Assembly (NCBI GenBank): GCA_900473795.1
Contig: UCMT01000040.1
Coordinates: forward strand, 28,391 to 92,390
Direction: 5' to 3'
From: Hyphomicrobiales bacterium
Lineage (GTDB): Bacteria > Pseudomonadota > Alphaproteobacteria > Rhizobiales > Rhizobiaceae
Length of the DNA: 64,000 bases
The position numbers were made by a program, and so were the translations under genes. This document shows positions 8,675-18,834 of the stretch, piece by piece; position 1 is the first letter of the stretch; each line of letters begins with the position of its first letter. The notes under the pieces were generated by a model. The model was not told the origin of the DNA, made no database searches, and saw nothing but the letters and a program-made list of their open reading frames with translations.

Positions 8675-9067
8675 ATGACGAATGTCACCAAAAGCCGGCC
8701 GCTCTCGCCGCACTTGCAAATCTACAAGCCAATTCCGACCATGGTGATGTCGATTGTGCACCGCATCACCGGCGGCGCGCTCTATTTCGGCACCATTCTC
8801 GTTGCCTGGTGGCTGATCGCCGCCGCGACCAGCCCGGCCTATTACGACTGGGTCATGTGGGCCTTCGGCACGATCATCGGCCAGCTCGTGCTGTTCGGCT
8901 ATACCTGGGCCCTGGTGCATCATCTGTTCGGCGGCATTCGCCACTTCATCTGGGATCTCGGCTACGGTTACGAGAAACATTTCGCGACCAAGCTCGCCAT
9001 TGCCAACCTTATCGGTTCGGTTGCAGTCACGCTGCTGATCTGGATCGTCGGCTACGCGGTTCGCTGA
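8675..9067 (+). CDS. sdhC: Succinate dehydrogenase cytochrome b556 subunit
   Basis: The protein has 130 aa and three transmembrane helices at about 25-50, 62-85 and 108-130. [11 protein letters not shown] and SIVHRITGG are the SdhC signature, and [13 protein letters not shown] includes the family's conserved heme/quinone-region histidines. It anchors SdhAB in the inner membrane and helps bind heme b and ubiquinone. The ATG at 8675 has a GGGG ribosome site. The open frame reaches back to 8657 through a TTG but adds nothing conserved. It is first gene of sdhCDA-DUF3052-sdhB. Confidence 0.96.
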   Translation: MTNVTKSRPLSPHLQIYKPIPTMVMSIVHRITGGALYFGTILVAWWLIAAATSPAYYDWVMWAFGTIIGQLVLFGYTWALVHHLFGGIRHFIWDLGYGYEKHFATKLAIANLIGSVAVTLLIWIVGYAVR

Positions 9068-9080
9068 GAGGAGAATTTCC

Positions 9081-9461
9081 ATGGATATGCGCACGCCTCT
9101 CGGCAAGGTACGCGGTCTCGGTTCGGCCAAGGAAGGCACCGATCATTTCTGGCGCCAGCGCCTGACGGCGGTCGCCAACGTACCGCTGATCATCTTCTTC
9201 GTCCTCTTCCTCATCAAATATGCCGGCGCGCCGCATGCGGACGTCGTCGCGGCCCTGTCGAACCCCTTCGTCGCGGTCATCATGGGGCTGGTGCTCATCT
9301 CAGGACTGATCCACATGAAGATCGGCATGCAGGTCATCATCGAGGATTATGTCCACGGCGAAGGCACCAAGATCGCGCTTCTCATGCTCAATACGTTCTT
9401 TGCGATCGCAGTTGGCGGGCTCTGTCTTTTCGCCATCCTGAAGATCGCTTTTGCAGGGTAA
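9081..9461 (+). CDS. sdhD: Succinate dehydrogenase membrane anchor subunit
   Basis: The protein has 126 aa and three hydrophobic helices. The N-terminal [20 protein letters not shown] and the motif [20 protein letters not shown] are typical of alphaproteobacterial SdhD. The His in the latter is the probable heme b ligand and the Asp-Tyr pair lies by the quinone site. It starts 13 bases after sdhC with GAGGAG in front, and sdhA follows 6 bases after its stop. Confidence 0.95.
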   Translation: MDMRTPLGKVRGLGSAKEGTDHFWRQRLTAVANVPLIIFFVLFLIKYAGAPHADVVAALSNPFVAVIMGLVLISGLIHMKIGMQVIIEDYVHGEGTKIALLMLNTFFAIAVGGLCLFAILKIAFAG

Positions 9462-9467
9462 TTCAAA

Positions 9468-11312
9468 ATGGCACCCAATATGTCGCCGCTCATCAACGGC
9501 AGAGCCTATGAATATGTCGACCATGCCTATGACGTGATCGTCGTCGGCGCCGGCGGTGCCGGGCTGCGCGCCACGCTCGGCATGGCCGAGCAGGGCTTCA
9601 AGACCGCCTGCATCACCAAGGTCTTCCCGACGCGCTCCCACACGGTCGCAGCGCAGGGCGGCATTGCGGCCTCGCTGCAGAACATGACGCCAGACAGCTG
9701 GCAGTGGCACCTCTACGACACCGTCAAGGGTTCCGATTGGCTGGGCGACGTCGACGCCATGCAGTATCTCGCCATGGAAGCGCCGAAGGCGGTCTATGAG
9801 CTCGAGCATTACGGCGTGCCCTTCTCGCGCAATGCCGAAGGCAAGATCTACCAGCGCCCGTTCGGCGGCCATATGCAGAACTACGGCGAAGGCCCGCCGG
9901 TGCAGCGCACCTGTGCCGCTGCCGACCGCACCGGCCACGCCATCCTGCACACGCTCTACGGCCAGTCGCTCAAGCACAACGCCGAATTCTTCATCGAGTA
10001 TTTCGCGCTCGACTTGATCATGTCGGATGACGGCAGCCGCTGCACCGGCGTCATCGCCTGGAACCTCGACGACGGCACGATCCATCGCTTCGCCGCCAAG
10101 ATGGTGGTGCTGGCGACCGGCGGCTATGGCCGCGCCTATTTCTCGGCGACCTCGGCCCATACCTGCACCGGCGACGGCGGCGGCATGATCGCGCGCGCCG
10201 GCCTGCCGCTGCAGGACATGGAATTCGTGCAGTTCCACCCGACCGGCATCTACGGCGCCGGCTGTCTCATCACCGAGGGCGCGCGCGGCGAAGGCGGCTA
10301 TCTCGTCAACTCCGAGGGTGAGCGCTTCATGGAGCGCTACGCGCCGTCGGCCAAGGACCTTGCCTCGCGCGACGTCGTCTCGCGCTGCATGACGCTGGAA
10401 ATCCGCGAAGGCCGCGGCGTCGGCAAGAACAAGGACCATATCTTCCTGCATCTCGACCATCTCGATCCGGCCGTGCTGCACGAGCGGCTGCCGGGCATTT
10501 CCGAGAGCGCCAAGATCTTCGCCGGCGTCGACGTGACGCGCGAGCCGATCCCGGTCCTGCCGACCGTCCACTACAACATGGGCGGCATTCCGACCAACTA
10601 CTGGGGCGAAGTGCTGAACGCCGACGGTGCCAATCCGGAGCGGATCATCCCCGGCCTGATGGCTGTCGGCGAAGCCGGCTGCGCCTCGGTGCACGGCGCC
10701 AACCGCCTCGGCTCCAACTCGCTGATCGACCTCGTGGTCTTCGGCCGCGCCGCCGCCATCCGCGCCGGCGAAGTCATCGACCGCGCCTCGGCGATCCCGG
10801 CGGTCAACGAGAAGGCTTCGGAAAAGATCATGACGCGCTTCGACCGGCTGCGCCATGCGAGCGGCGGCACGCCGACCGCCGTGCTGCGCGAAAAGATGCA
10901 GCGTACCATGCAGGAAGACGCCGCCGTGTTCCGCACGCAGGAATCGCTGGAATCCGGCTGCAAGCGCATGAGCGCGATCTGGAAAGAGCTGCCCGACATC
11001 AAGGTCACCGACCGTTCGATGATCTGGAACTCCGACCTGGTCGAGACGCTGGAACTGGAAAACCTGATGGCCAACGCCATCACCACGGTCTATGGCGCCG
11101 AAGCTCGCAAGGAAAGCCGCGGCTCCCATGCCCGCGAAGATTACACCAGCGGCGCCTTTGCCGGCCGCGACGACGTCAACTGGCGCAAGCATACGCTGTC
11201 CTGGGTGAATGATGCGGGCGAGGTCAAGCTCGACTATCGCCCGGTCCATACCGAACTTCTGGCCGAGGGCATCGATCCGTACAAGATCGAGCCGAAGGCG
11301 CGAGTATACTGA
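9468..11312 (+). CDS. sdhA: Succinate dehydrogenase flavoprotein subunit
   Basis: The protein has 614 aa. It oxidises succinate to fumarate at covalently bound FAD on the cytoplasmic side of complex II. The dinucleotide motif [13 protein letters not shown] is at about 23-35, and [10 protein letters not shown] holds the His that binds [36 protein letters not shown] and the C-terminal YRPVHTE match the family, and the length is normal. Two bases separate its stop from the DUF3052 gene, which is unusual because sdhB normally follows directly. Confidence 0.98.
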   Translation: MAPNMSPLINGRAYEYVDHAYDVIVVGAGGAGLRATLGMAEQGFKTACITKVFPTRSHTVAAQGGIAASLQNMTPDSWQWHLYDTVKGSDWLGDVDAMQYLAMEAPKAVYELEHYGVPFSRNAEGKIYQRPFGGHMQNYGEGPPVQRTCAAADRTGHAILHTLYGQSLKHNAEFFIEYFALDLIMSDDGSRCTGVIAWNLDDGTIHRFAAKMVVLATGGYGRAYFSATSAHTCTGDGGGMIARAGLPLQDMEFVQFHPTGIYGAGCLITEGARGEGGYLVNSEGERFMERYAPSAKDLASRDVVSRCMTLEIREGRGVGKNKDHIFLHLDHLDPAVLHERLPGISESAKIFAGVDVTREPIPVLPTVHYNMGGIPTNYWGEVLNADGANPERIIPGLMAVGEAGCASVHGANRLGSNSLIDLVVFGRAAAIRAGEVIDRASAIPAVNEKASEKIMTRFDRLRHASGGTPTAVLREKMQRTMQEDAAVFRTQESLESGCKRMSAIWKELPDIKVTDRSMIWNSDLVETLELENLMANAITTVYGAEARKESRGSHAREDYTSGAFAGRDDVNWRKHTLSWVNDAGEVKLDYRPVHTELLAEGIDPYKIEPKARVY

Positions 11313-11314
11313 TC

Positions 11315-11779
11315 ATGGCGGCGGTGGATGCGGGATATTCCGGCACGCCGCTTGTCAAGAAGCTGGGGTTCAAGCCCGGAATGACGGCAGCCTTCATTGC
11401 GCTGCCGGACAGTCTGGCAGAGCTTGCGGCCTCGGTCGATTTCGCCGCCTGCGACCGGTTCCCCTCCTGGGAAGCGATGCGGGCGACGGACAGGATTTAT
11501 GATGCGATCCATGCCTTCACGATCATGAGGGCGGAGATCGAAAACGAGCTTTCGGGGCTGCAGAACCGGATCAGGCCGGACGGCATGATCTGGGTCTCCT
11601 GGCCGAAGAAGGCTTCGAAGGTCAGGACGGACGTGACCGAGGATGTCGTGCGCAACGCGGCCCTCGATCTCGATCTGGTGGATGTCAAGGTGGCCGCAGT
11701 CGACCAGACATGGTCGGGGCTGAAGCTGGTTATCCGCAAGGATCGGCGCAAGGAAAGAACGGACAGGTCGCATGGTTGA
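11315..11779 (+). CDS. DUF3052-family protein inside the sdh operon
   Basis: The protein has 154 aa. Its motifs [40 protein letters not shown] (here [10 protein letters not shown]) and [35 protein letters not shown] C-terminus fit the DUF3052 family, which has no established function. It has no signal peptide or membrane helix, and a basic tail ([14 protein letters not shown]). It starts 2 bases after sdhA and overlaps the sdhB start by 8 bases, so it is translated as part of the operon. A role in complex II assembly or regulation would be inference from position only. Confidence 0.85.
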   Translation: MAAVDAGYSGTPLVKKLGFKPGMTAAFIALPDSLAELAASVDFAACDRFPSWEAMRATDRIYDAIHAFTIMRAEIENELSGLQNRIRPDGMIWVSWPKKASKVRTDVTEDVVRNAALDLDLVDVKVAAVDQTWSGLKLVIRKDRRKERTDRSHG

Positions 11780-12551
11780 ACTCGCTCTCCCCAAGAATTC
11801 GCAGATGACCGAAGGCAAGGTCTGGCCGAAGCCGGCCGGGGCCAGGAACACCCGCGAGCTGCGCATCTATCGCTGGAGCCCGGATGACGGCAAGAACCCC
11901 TCGATCGACACGTTCTACATCGATGTCGACGATTGCGGCCCGATGGTGCTCGACGCGCTGCTCTACATCAAGAACAAGATCGACCCGACGCTGACGCTGC
12001 GCCGCTCCTGCCGCGAAGGCATCTGCGGCTCCTGCGCGATGAACATCGACGGCACCAATACGCTCGCCTGCACCAAGGGCATGGACGAGGTTAAGGGAAC
12101 CGTAAAGGTCTATCCGCTGCCGCATCTGCCCGTCGTCAAGGACCTGGTGCCGGACCTCACCAATTTCTACGCCCAGCACCGCTCGATCGAGCCCTGGCTG
12201 AAGACGGTTTCGGCGACGCCGGCCAAGGAATGGAAGCAGAGCCACGAGGATCGCCAGAAGCTCGACGGCCTCTACGAATGCATCCTCTGCGCCTGCTGCT
12301 CGACTTCCTGTCCGAGCTACTGGTGGAACGGCGACCGCTATCTCGGCCCGGCCGTGCTGCTGCAGGCCTATCGCTGGCTGATCGACAGCCGCGACGAGGC
12401 CAAGGGCGAGCGCCTGGACAATCTGGAAGATCCCTTCCGTCTCTATCGCTGCCACACGATCATGAACTGCGCCCAGACCTGTCCCAAGGGCCTGAACCCG
12501 GCCAAGGCGATCGGCGAGATCAAGAAGATGATGGTCGAGCGGCGCGTCTGA
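11772..12551 (+). CDS. sdhB: Succinate dehydrogenase iron-sulfur subunit
   Basis: The protein has 259 aa and carries three Fe-S clusters that pass electrons from FAD to quinone. The 2Fe-2S ligands are in [15 protein letters not shown] plus a later Cys. The 4Fe-4S and 3Fe-4S clusters use [17 protein letters not shown] and [17 protein letters not shown]. The ATG lies inside the end of the DUF3052 frame, implying coupled translation. Length and motifs are normal. Confidence 0.98.
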   Translation: MVELALPKNSQMTEGKVWPKPAGARNTRELRIYRWSPDDGKNPSIDTFYIDVDDCGPMVLDALLYIKNKIDPTLTLRRSCREGICGSCAMNIDGTNTLACTKGMDEVKGTVKVYPLPHLPVVKDLVPDLTNFYAQHRSIEPWLKTVSATPAKEWKQSHEDRQKLDGLYECILCACCSTSCPSYWWNGDRYLGPAVLLQAYRWLIDSRDEAKGERLDNLEDPFRLYRCHTIMNCAQTCPKGLNPAKAIGEIKKMMVERRV

Positions 12552-12570
12552 CCCAACCGGAACGTCCACG

Positions 12571-13359
12571 ATGCTCGAAGGATTCGCAGACGAGGCGGTG
12601 CGGGAGATTTCCGCCCGCCTCGATGCCGTGCGTAACAGCGGCATCCGGATCGGCTTCGCCATCGAAAGCGGCAGCCGCGCGTGGGGCTTTCCGTCGCCCG
12701 ACAGTGACTACGATTGCCGTTTTGTTTACGTCCGGCCTGTCCGCGATCATCTAGGTTTGCAGCCCGTTCGTGATGTCATCGAGTTCCCGATCGTCGGGGA
12801 CATCGATACTGGCGGATGGGATCTAAGGAAGGCGCTGCTTCTCGCGCTCAAGGGCAACGCGGTCGTGGTCGAATGGGTGAAATCGCCGTTTGTCTACGAG
12901 GAAGAGCCGGGATTTCGCCAGAGATTGGATGACGTGCTGACGGCCATCATGGTTCCGGCGAGAGTTTCCGCGCACTATCATGGCCTCTTGCAGCGTTATA
13001 CTCTTCGCTCAGCGCATGAGCCCGTCGTCCTGAAGAAGCTGCTCTATGGCGTCAGGCCTGCCGTCGCACTCGAGTGGATGCGGCAGCGCAATTTTGCAGC
13101 GCTCCCACCGATGAACTTGCTGGAAGTGCTGGATCAGACGGATATTCCGCGCGATGCACGATCGGCCATTCTGGAGCTTGTCGAAACCAAGAAGGTTACC
13201 CGGGAGATGGGCGAAGGCTTGCCGCCGCCGCCCCTTTTTGACTTCATGGCGCGTGTCGACGCGCGGTACAGAGCAGAAGCGCCGCACGATCTCGATCGGG
13301 TTTCCGCGGAAGCGGAGGAAATGGCCACCACATTCTATCGCGGCGAAGTGCACCGCTAA
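12571..13359 (+). CDS. RlaP/YcgL-type predicted nucleotidyltransferase
   Basis: The protein has 262 aa. Residues about 31-50 contain GSRAWGFPSPDSDYDCRFVY, the pol-beta nucleotidyltransferase signature with G-S and two catalytic Asp. The rest is mostly helical, with VVLKKLLYGVRPAVALEWM matching the PF10127 family (relatives of RNA ligase-associated nucleotidyltransferases). The substrate is unknown; RNA repair or tRNA nucleotide addition have been suggested for the family. It lies 19 bases after sdhB without a strong ribosome site and is not an expected sdh partner. No membrane segment is seen. Confidence 0.8.
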   Translation: MLEGFADEAVREISARLDAVRNSGIRIGFAIESGSRAWGFPSPDSDYDCRFVYVRPVRDHLGLQPVRDVIEFPIVGDIDTGGWDLRKALLLALKGNAVVVEWVKSPFVYEEEPGFRQRLDDVLTAIMVPARVSAHYHGLLQRYTLRSAHEPVVLKKLLYGVRPAVALEWMRQRNFAALPPMNLLEVLDQTDIPRDARSAILELVETKKVTREMGEGLPPPPLFDFMARVDARYRAEAPHDLDRVSAEAEEMATTFYRGEVHR

Positions 13360-13528
13360 CGGTCAGTTCTGATCGGGGTACAACCGCTATTGTCTGTCGA
13401 TCGACCGTTTCAATCATGCCACAGGCGTCAAAGAATTGCCGTTCTCTTGAATTGAAAGATGGTTTTAAGGTAGTTCGGCCTATATGTCAGTCGATAACGC
13501 GGTGCCAGAGATGATCGGGAGCAGGAAT

Positions 13529-14074
13529 ATGCGGACAATACATGCGGTGGCGGGACTGGCCGTGGTGCTGGCGCTTTCTGGATGTCAGAGAACGTCCATG
13601 AGCGATTTCGGCGGTAACAGCACGTCGCCAGCCCCGTTGCAGGCACAGCCCGTGCCGACCGTGTCTTCCGGCCAGCTCGACGCTCCGACGACCACCGACA
13701 CTTCGCAGTTCCCCGCAGCACCGGTCAGCGGCACCGCGACGGTCGGTGGCGTGCAGCCGGCTGGGGCTGACGCTGCTGCGGCCACCAATGCGCTCGATGT
13801 CACCAAGGAATCGATGGTCGGCAACTGGCGCGTCGCCAATGGCGGCAGCTCCTGTGACATGTTCCTGACGCTCACCAATCTCGGCAGCGGCTCGCGCGGC
13901 GGTACGCGCGGTTGCGCCGGTGAACTGACGCAGATGGGCTCGTGGGAAGTGGCCGGCAAGCAGGTCGTGCTCAAGGATCGCAACGGCAATCCGCTGGCCC
14001 GCCTGTTCAAGACCGCGGATGCGCGGTTCGACGGCTCGACCAATAGCGGCCAGCCGGTCAGCCTCAGCCGCTAA
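13529..14074 (+). CDS. Omp19/AprI-type protease-inhibitor lipoprotein
   Basis: The protein has 181 aa starting [20 protein letters not shown], a lipoprotein signal with lipobox LSGC. A Pro/Thr/Ser-rich linker spans about 20-95. The C-terminal domain ([20 protein letters not shown] to [16 protein letters not shown]) fits the Inh/AprI family, which includes Brucella Omp19, an inhibitor of proteases. Two Cys in that domain probably form the family disulfide. It should be outer-membrane anchored. The ATG at 13529 with AGG upstream is chosen; in-frame ATGs from 13484 lack a signal peptide at the right place. A strong terminator follows at once. Confidence 0.85.
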   Translation: MRTIHAVAGLAVVLALSGCQRTSMSDFGGNSTSPAPLQAQPVPTVSSGQLDAPTTTDTSQFPAAPVSGTATVGGVQPAGADAAAATNALDVTKESMVGNWRVANGGSSCDMFLTLTNLGSGSRGGTRGCAGELTQMGSWEVAGKQVVLKDRNGNPLARLFKTADARFDGSTNSGQPVSLSR

Positions 14075-14079
14075 TCAGC

Positions 14080-14106
14080 AAGCCCGGCAAATCGCCGGGC
14101 TTTTTT
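14080..14106 (+). terminator. Rho-independent terminator after the Omp19-like gene
   Basis: AAGCCCGGC and GCCGGGCTT pair around a 5-base loop (AAATC), and six T follow. The hairpin begins 5 bases after the stop codon. Confidence 0.92.
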
Positions 14107-14189
14107 GTCTGTACGCGTTTCCGTCTTTCTCCGAGTTACGAAAACGCCCTATCTCTTAGTTTCACGCATTTTCCGGACGTTCGCTGGAA

Positions 14190-15365
14190 ATGCTCCAATC
14201 GGTTACGCGCGTGCCAAATCCCGAAGACAGTATTTCGCGAAAACTCGAAGCCATGATTGTCGAAGGCGCGGTGCGGCGCGATCCGGCCCAGCTTGCCATT
14301 GCCCGACGTTTCGATCATCTGCTGATGGAGCTTGCCGGCAACCGGGCGCAGCGCAAGTCGAATGCGCTCGGCTGGCTGTTTGCCTCGCGCAAGCATGAGC
14401 ATCTGCCGCTCAAGGGGCTTTATCTCTACGGCGGCGTCGGCCGCGGCAAGACGATGCTGATGGACCTGTTCTTCGAAACGGTGCCGATCCAGCGCAAGCG
14501 TAGGGCGCACTTTCACGAATTCATGGCGGATGTGCACGAGCGCATCTTCAAGCACCGGCAGAAGCTGAAGAACGGCGAGACGCGCCAGGCCGATCCGATG
14601 CCGCCGGTGGCGTCGGAGATTTTCGCGGAAGCCCGGCTGCTCTGCTTCGACGAGTTCTCCGTCACCGATATCGCCGATGCGATGATCCTGTCGCGGCTGT
14701 TCAGCGAGCTGTTCGCCAAGGGCTGCGTGCTCGTCGCCACCTCCAATGTCGAGCCGGGCAATCTGTACATGGACGGCCTGAACCGCGGGTTGTTCCTGCC
14801 GTTCATCGATCTGTTGAAGACCCATACCGAGATCCTGCCGCTGGATGCCGGGACGGATTATCGCCTGGCAAAGATGGAGGGCCTGCCGGTCTGGCTGGCG
14901 CCGCTGGGGCTGCAGGCCGACGCCGCGCTCGACCGGGCCTGGATCCATGCCACCGCCGGTCTTTCCGTTGCGGCCGGCGAGGTCGCGCATAAAGGCAGGA
15001 AAATCAAGGTTCCGGCCGCGGCCAATGGGTGCGCCCGGTTTTCCTTTTCGGACCTGTGCGAGCGGCCGCTCGGGGCAGCCGACTATCTCGCCATCCTCTC
15101 GCATTACCGGACGATCTTCATCGATCATATCCCGCATCTCGGGCCTGAGCGCCGCAACGAGACCAAGCGCTTCATCATGCTGGTCGATACGATCTACGAT
15201 CACGGCGCCCGCCTTTTCGCCACGGCGGCTTCGGCGCCGATCGATCTGCTGACGGCCAAAAAAGGCACCGAAGGCTTCGAATTCGACCGCACGGTCTCGC
15301 GCCTGATCGAGATGCAGAGCGAGGAATATGCGCGAAATCATCGTGCGGAAACAGTGACTTCGTGA
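14190..15365 (+). CDS. zapE: ZapE / AFG1-family ATPase
   Basis: The protein has 391 aa. The Walker A motif YLYGGVGRGKTMLMD is at about 77-91 and Walker B is ARLLCFDEFSV at about 149-159. ATSNVEPGNLYMDGLNRGLFLPFI is the sensor region of the AFG1/ZapE group. E. coli ZapE acts at the Z-ring and mitochondrial AFG1 in inner-membrane protein turnover; which applies here is not known. Its gene sits directly before mdh, as in other rhizobia. The start at 14190 lacks a clear ribosome site, so the exact N-terminus is uncertain. Confidence 0.92.
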   Translation: MLQSVTRVPNPEDSISRKLEAMIVEGAVRRDPAQLAIARRFDHLLMELAGNRAQRKSNALGWLFASRKHEHLPLKGLYLYGGVGRGKTMLMDLFFETVPIQRKRRAHFHEFMADVHERIFKHRQKLKNGETRQADPMPPVASEIFAEARLLCFDEFSVTDIADAMILSRLFSELFAKGCVLVATSNVEPGNLYMDGLNRGLFLPFIDLLKTHTEILPLDAGTDYRLAKMEGLPVWLAPLGLQADAALDRAWIHATAGLSVAAGEVAHKGRKIKVPAAANGCARFSFSDLCERPLGAADYLAILSHYRTIFIDHIPHLGPERRNETKRFIMLVDTIYDHGARLFATAASAPIDLLTAKKGTEGFEFDRTVSRLIEMQSEEYARNHRAETVTS

Positions 15366-16524
<1,159 letters not shown>

Positions 16525-16555
16525 TTGCCGTTCGGCTTAAACAGGAAATTTCCCC

Positions 16556-17749
<1,194 letters not shown>

Positions 17750-17767
17750 TTTGAAGGACCGGAAATA

Positions 17768-18670
17768 ATGTCCATTCTCGTCAATAAAGACACCAAGGTC
17801 CTTGTACAGGGCCTGACCGGCAAGACCGGCACATTCCACACCGAACAGGCGCTTGCTTACTATGGCACGCAGATGGTCGGCGGCATCCATCCGAAGAAGG
17901 GTGGCGAAACCTGGACCGGATCGAAGGGCGAAAGCCTGCCGATCTTCGCGACCGTTGCCGAAGGCAGGGAAAAGACGGGCGCCGACGCGACCGTCATCTA
18001 TGTTCCGCCGGCAGGTGCCGCGGACGCGATCATCGAGGCGATCGAAGCCGAGATCCCGTTCATCACCTGCATCACCGAAGGTATCCCGGTTATGGACATG
18101 GTGCGCGTCAAGGCTCGCCTCGACCGCTCCAAATCCCGTCTGCTCGGCCCGAACTGCCCGGGTATCCTGACGCCGGAAGAATGCAAGATCGGCATCATGC
18201 CGGGCTCGATCTTCCGCAAGGGGTCGGTCGGTATCGTTTCCCGTTCGGGCACGCTCACCTATGAAGCCGTGTTCCAGACCTCCAACGAAGGTCTCGGCCA
18301 GACGACGGCCGTCGGCATCGGCGGCGATCCGGTCAAGGGCACCGAGTTCATCGACGTGCTGGAGATGTTCCTCGCCGACGACGAGACCAAGTCGATCATC
18401 ATGATCGGCGAAATCGGCGGCTCGGCCGAGGAAGACGCAGCGCAGTTCCTGATCGACGAGGCCAGGAAGGGTCGCAAGAAGCCGATGGCCGGCTTCATCG
18501 CGGGTCGTACGGCGCCCAAGGGCCGCACGATGGGTCATGCCGGTGCGGTGGTTTCCGGCGGCAAGGGCGATGCGGAATCCAAGATCGCAGCGATGGAGCA
18601 GGCAGGCATCCGCGTGTCGCCGTCGCCGGCACGCCTCGGCAAGACGCTGGTCGAAGTCCTCAAGGGCTGA
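17768..18670 (+). CDS. sucD: Succinyl-CoA synthetase alpha subunit
   Basis: The protein has 300 aa. The CoA-binding domain starts [20 protein letters not shown]. The phosphorylated active-site His lies in the [17 protein letters not shown] motif near residue 258. [13 protein letters not shown] is another family marker. It partners SucC. A 161-bp gap separates it from sucA, longer than the other gaps in the operon; see the sucA ribosome-site entry. Confidence 0.98.
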   Translation: MSILVNKDTKVLVQGLTGKTGTFHTEQALAYYGTQMVGGIHPKKGGETWTGSKGESLPIFATVAEGREKTGADATVIYVPPAGAADAIIEAIEAEIPFITCITEGIPVMDMVRVKARLDRSKSRLLGPNCPGILTPEECKIGIMPGSIFRKGSVGIVSRSGTLTYEAVFQTSNEGLGQTTAVGIGGDPVKGTEFIDVLEMFLADDETKSIIMIGEIGGSAEEDAAQFLIDEARKGRKKPMAGFIAGRTAPKGRTMGHAGAVVSGGKGDAESKIAAMEQAGIRVSPSPARLGKTLVEVLKG

Positions 18671-18800
18671 GACAGCGCGATGTGATCGGGAAGGCGATTG
18701 GCGCCGGCCCGGTTACTCTCAACGGAAGAAGGCAGCGGCGCTTCGGCGCCGATGCCAGCCAGGTCGACCGGGACTGAAAGCCGGCAAGAGTTAACAAGTC

Positions 18801-18834
18801 AGGAGGCGGACGGACAGGTCCGCGAAGCACCATG
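18801..18834 (+). promoter_or_regulatory. sucA ribosome-binding site with intervening hairpin
   Basis: The only strong Shine-Dalgarno (AGGAGG, 18801-18806) lies 25 bases before the sucA ATG at 18832, too far for normal use. The gap contains GCGGAC-ggacag-GTCCGC (18806-18823), a 6-bp stem. Folding it would leave about 8-9 bases between the SD and the start, which is the optimal spacing. No alternative start codon is seen between them. Confidence 0.5.

Noticed and set aside
9300..11249. 649-codon open frame on the minus strand
   Set aside because: It is fully antisense to sdhA, whose translation is strongly conserved; long antisense frames are expected at this GC content.
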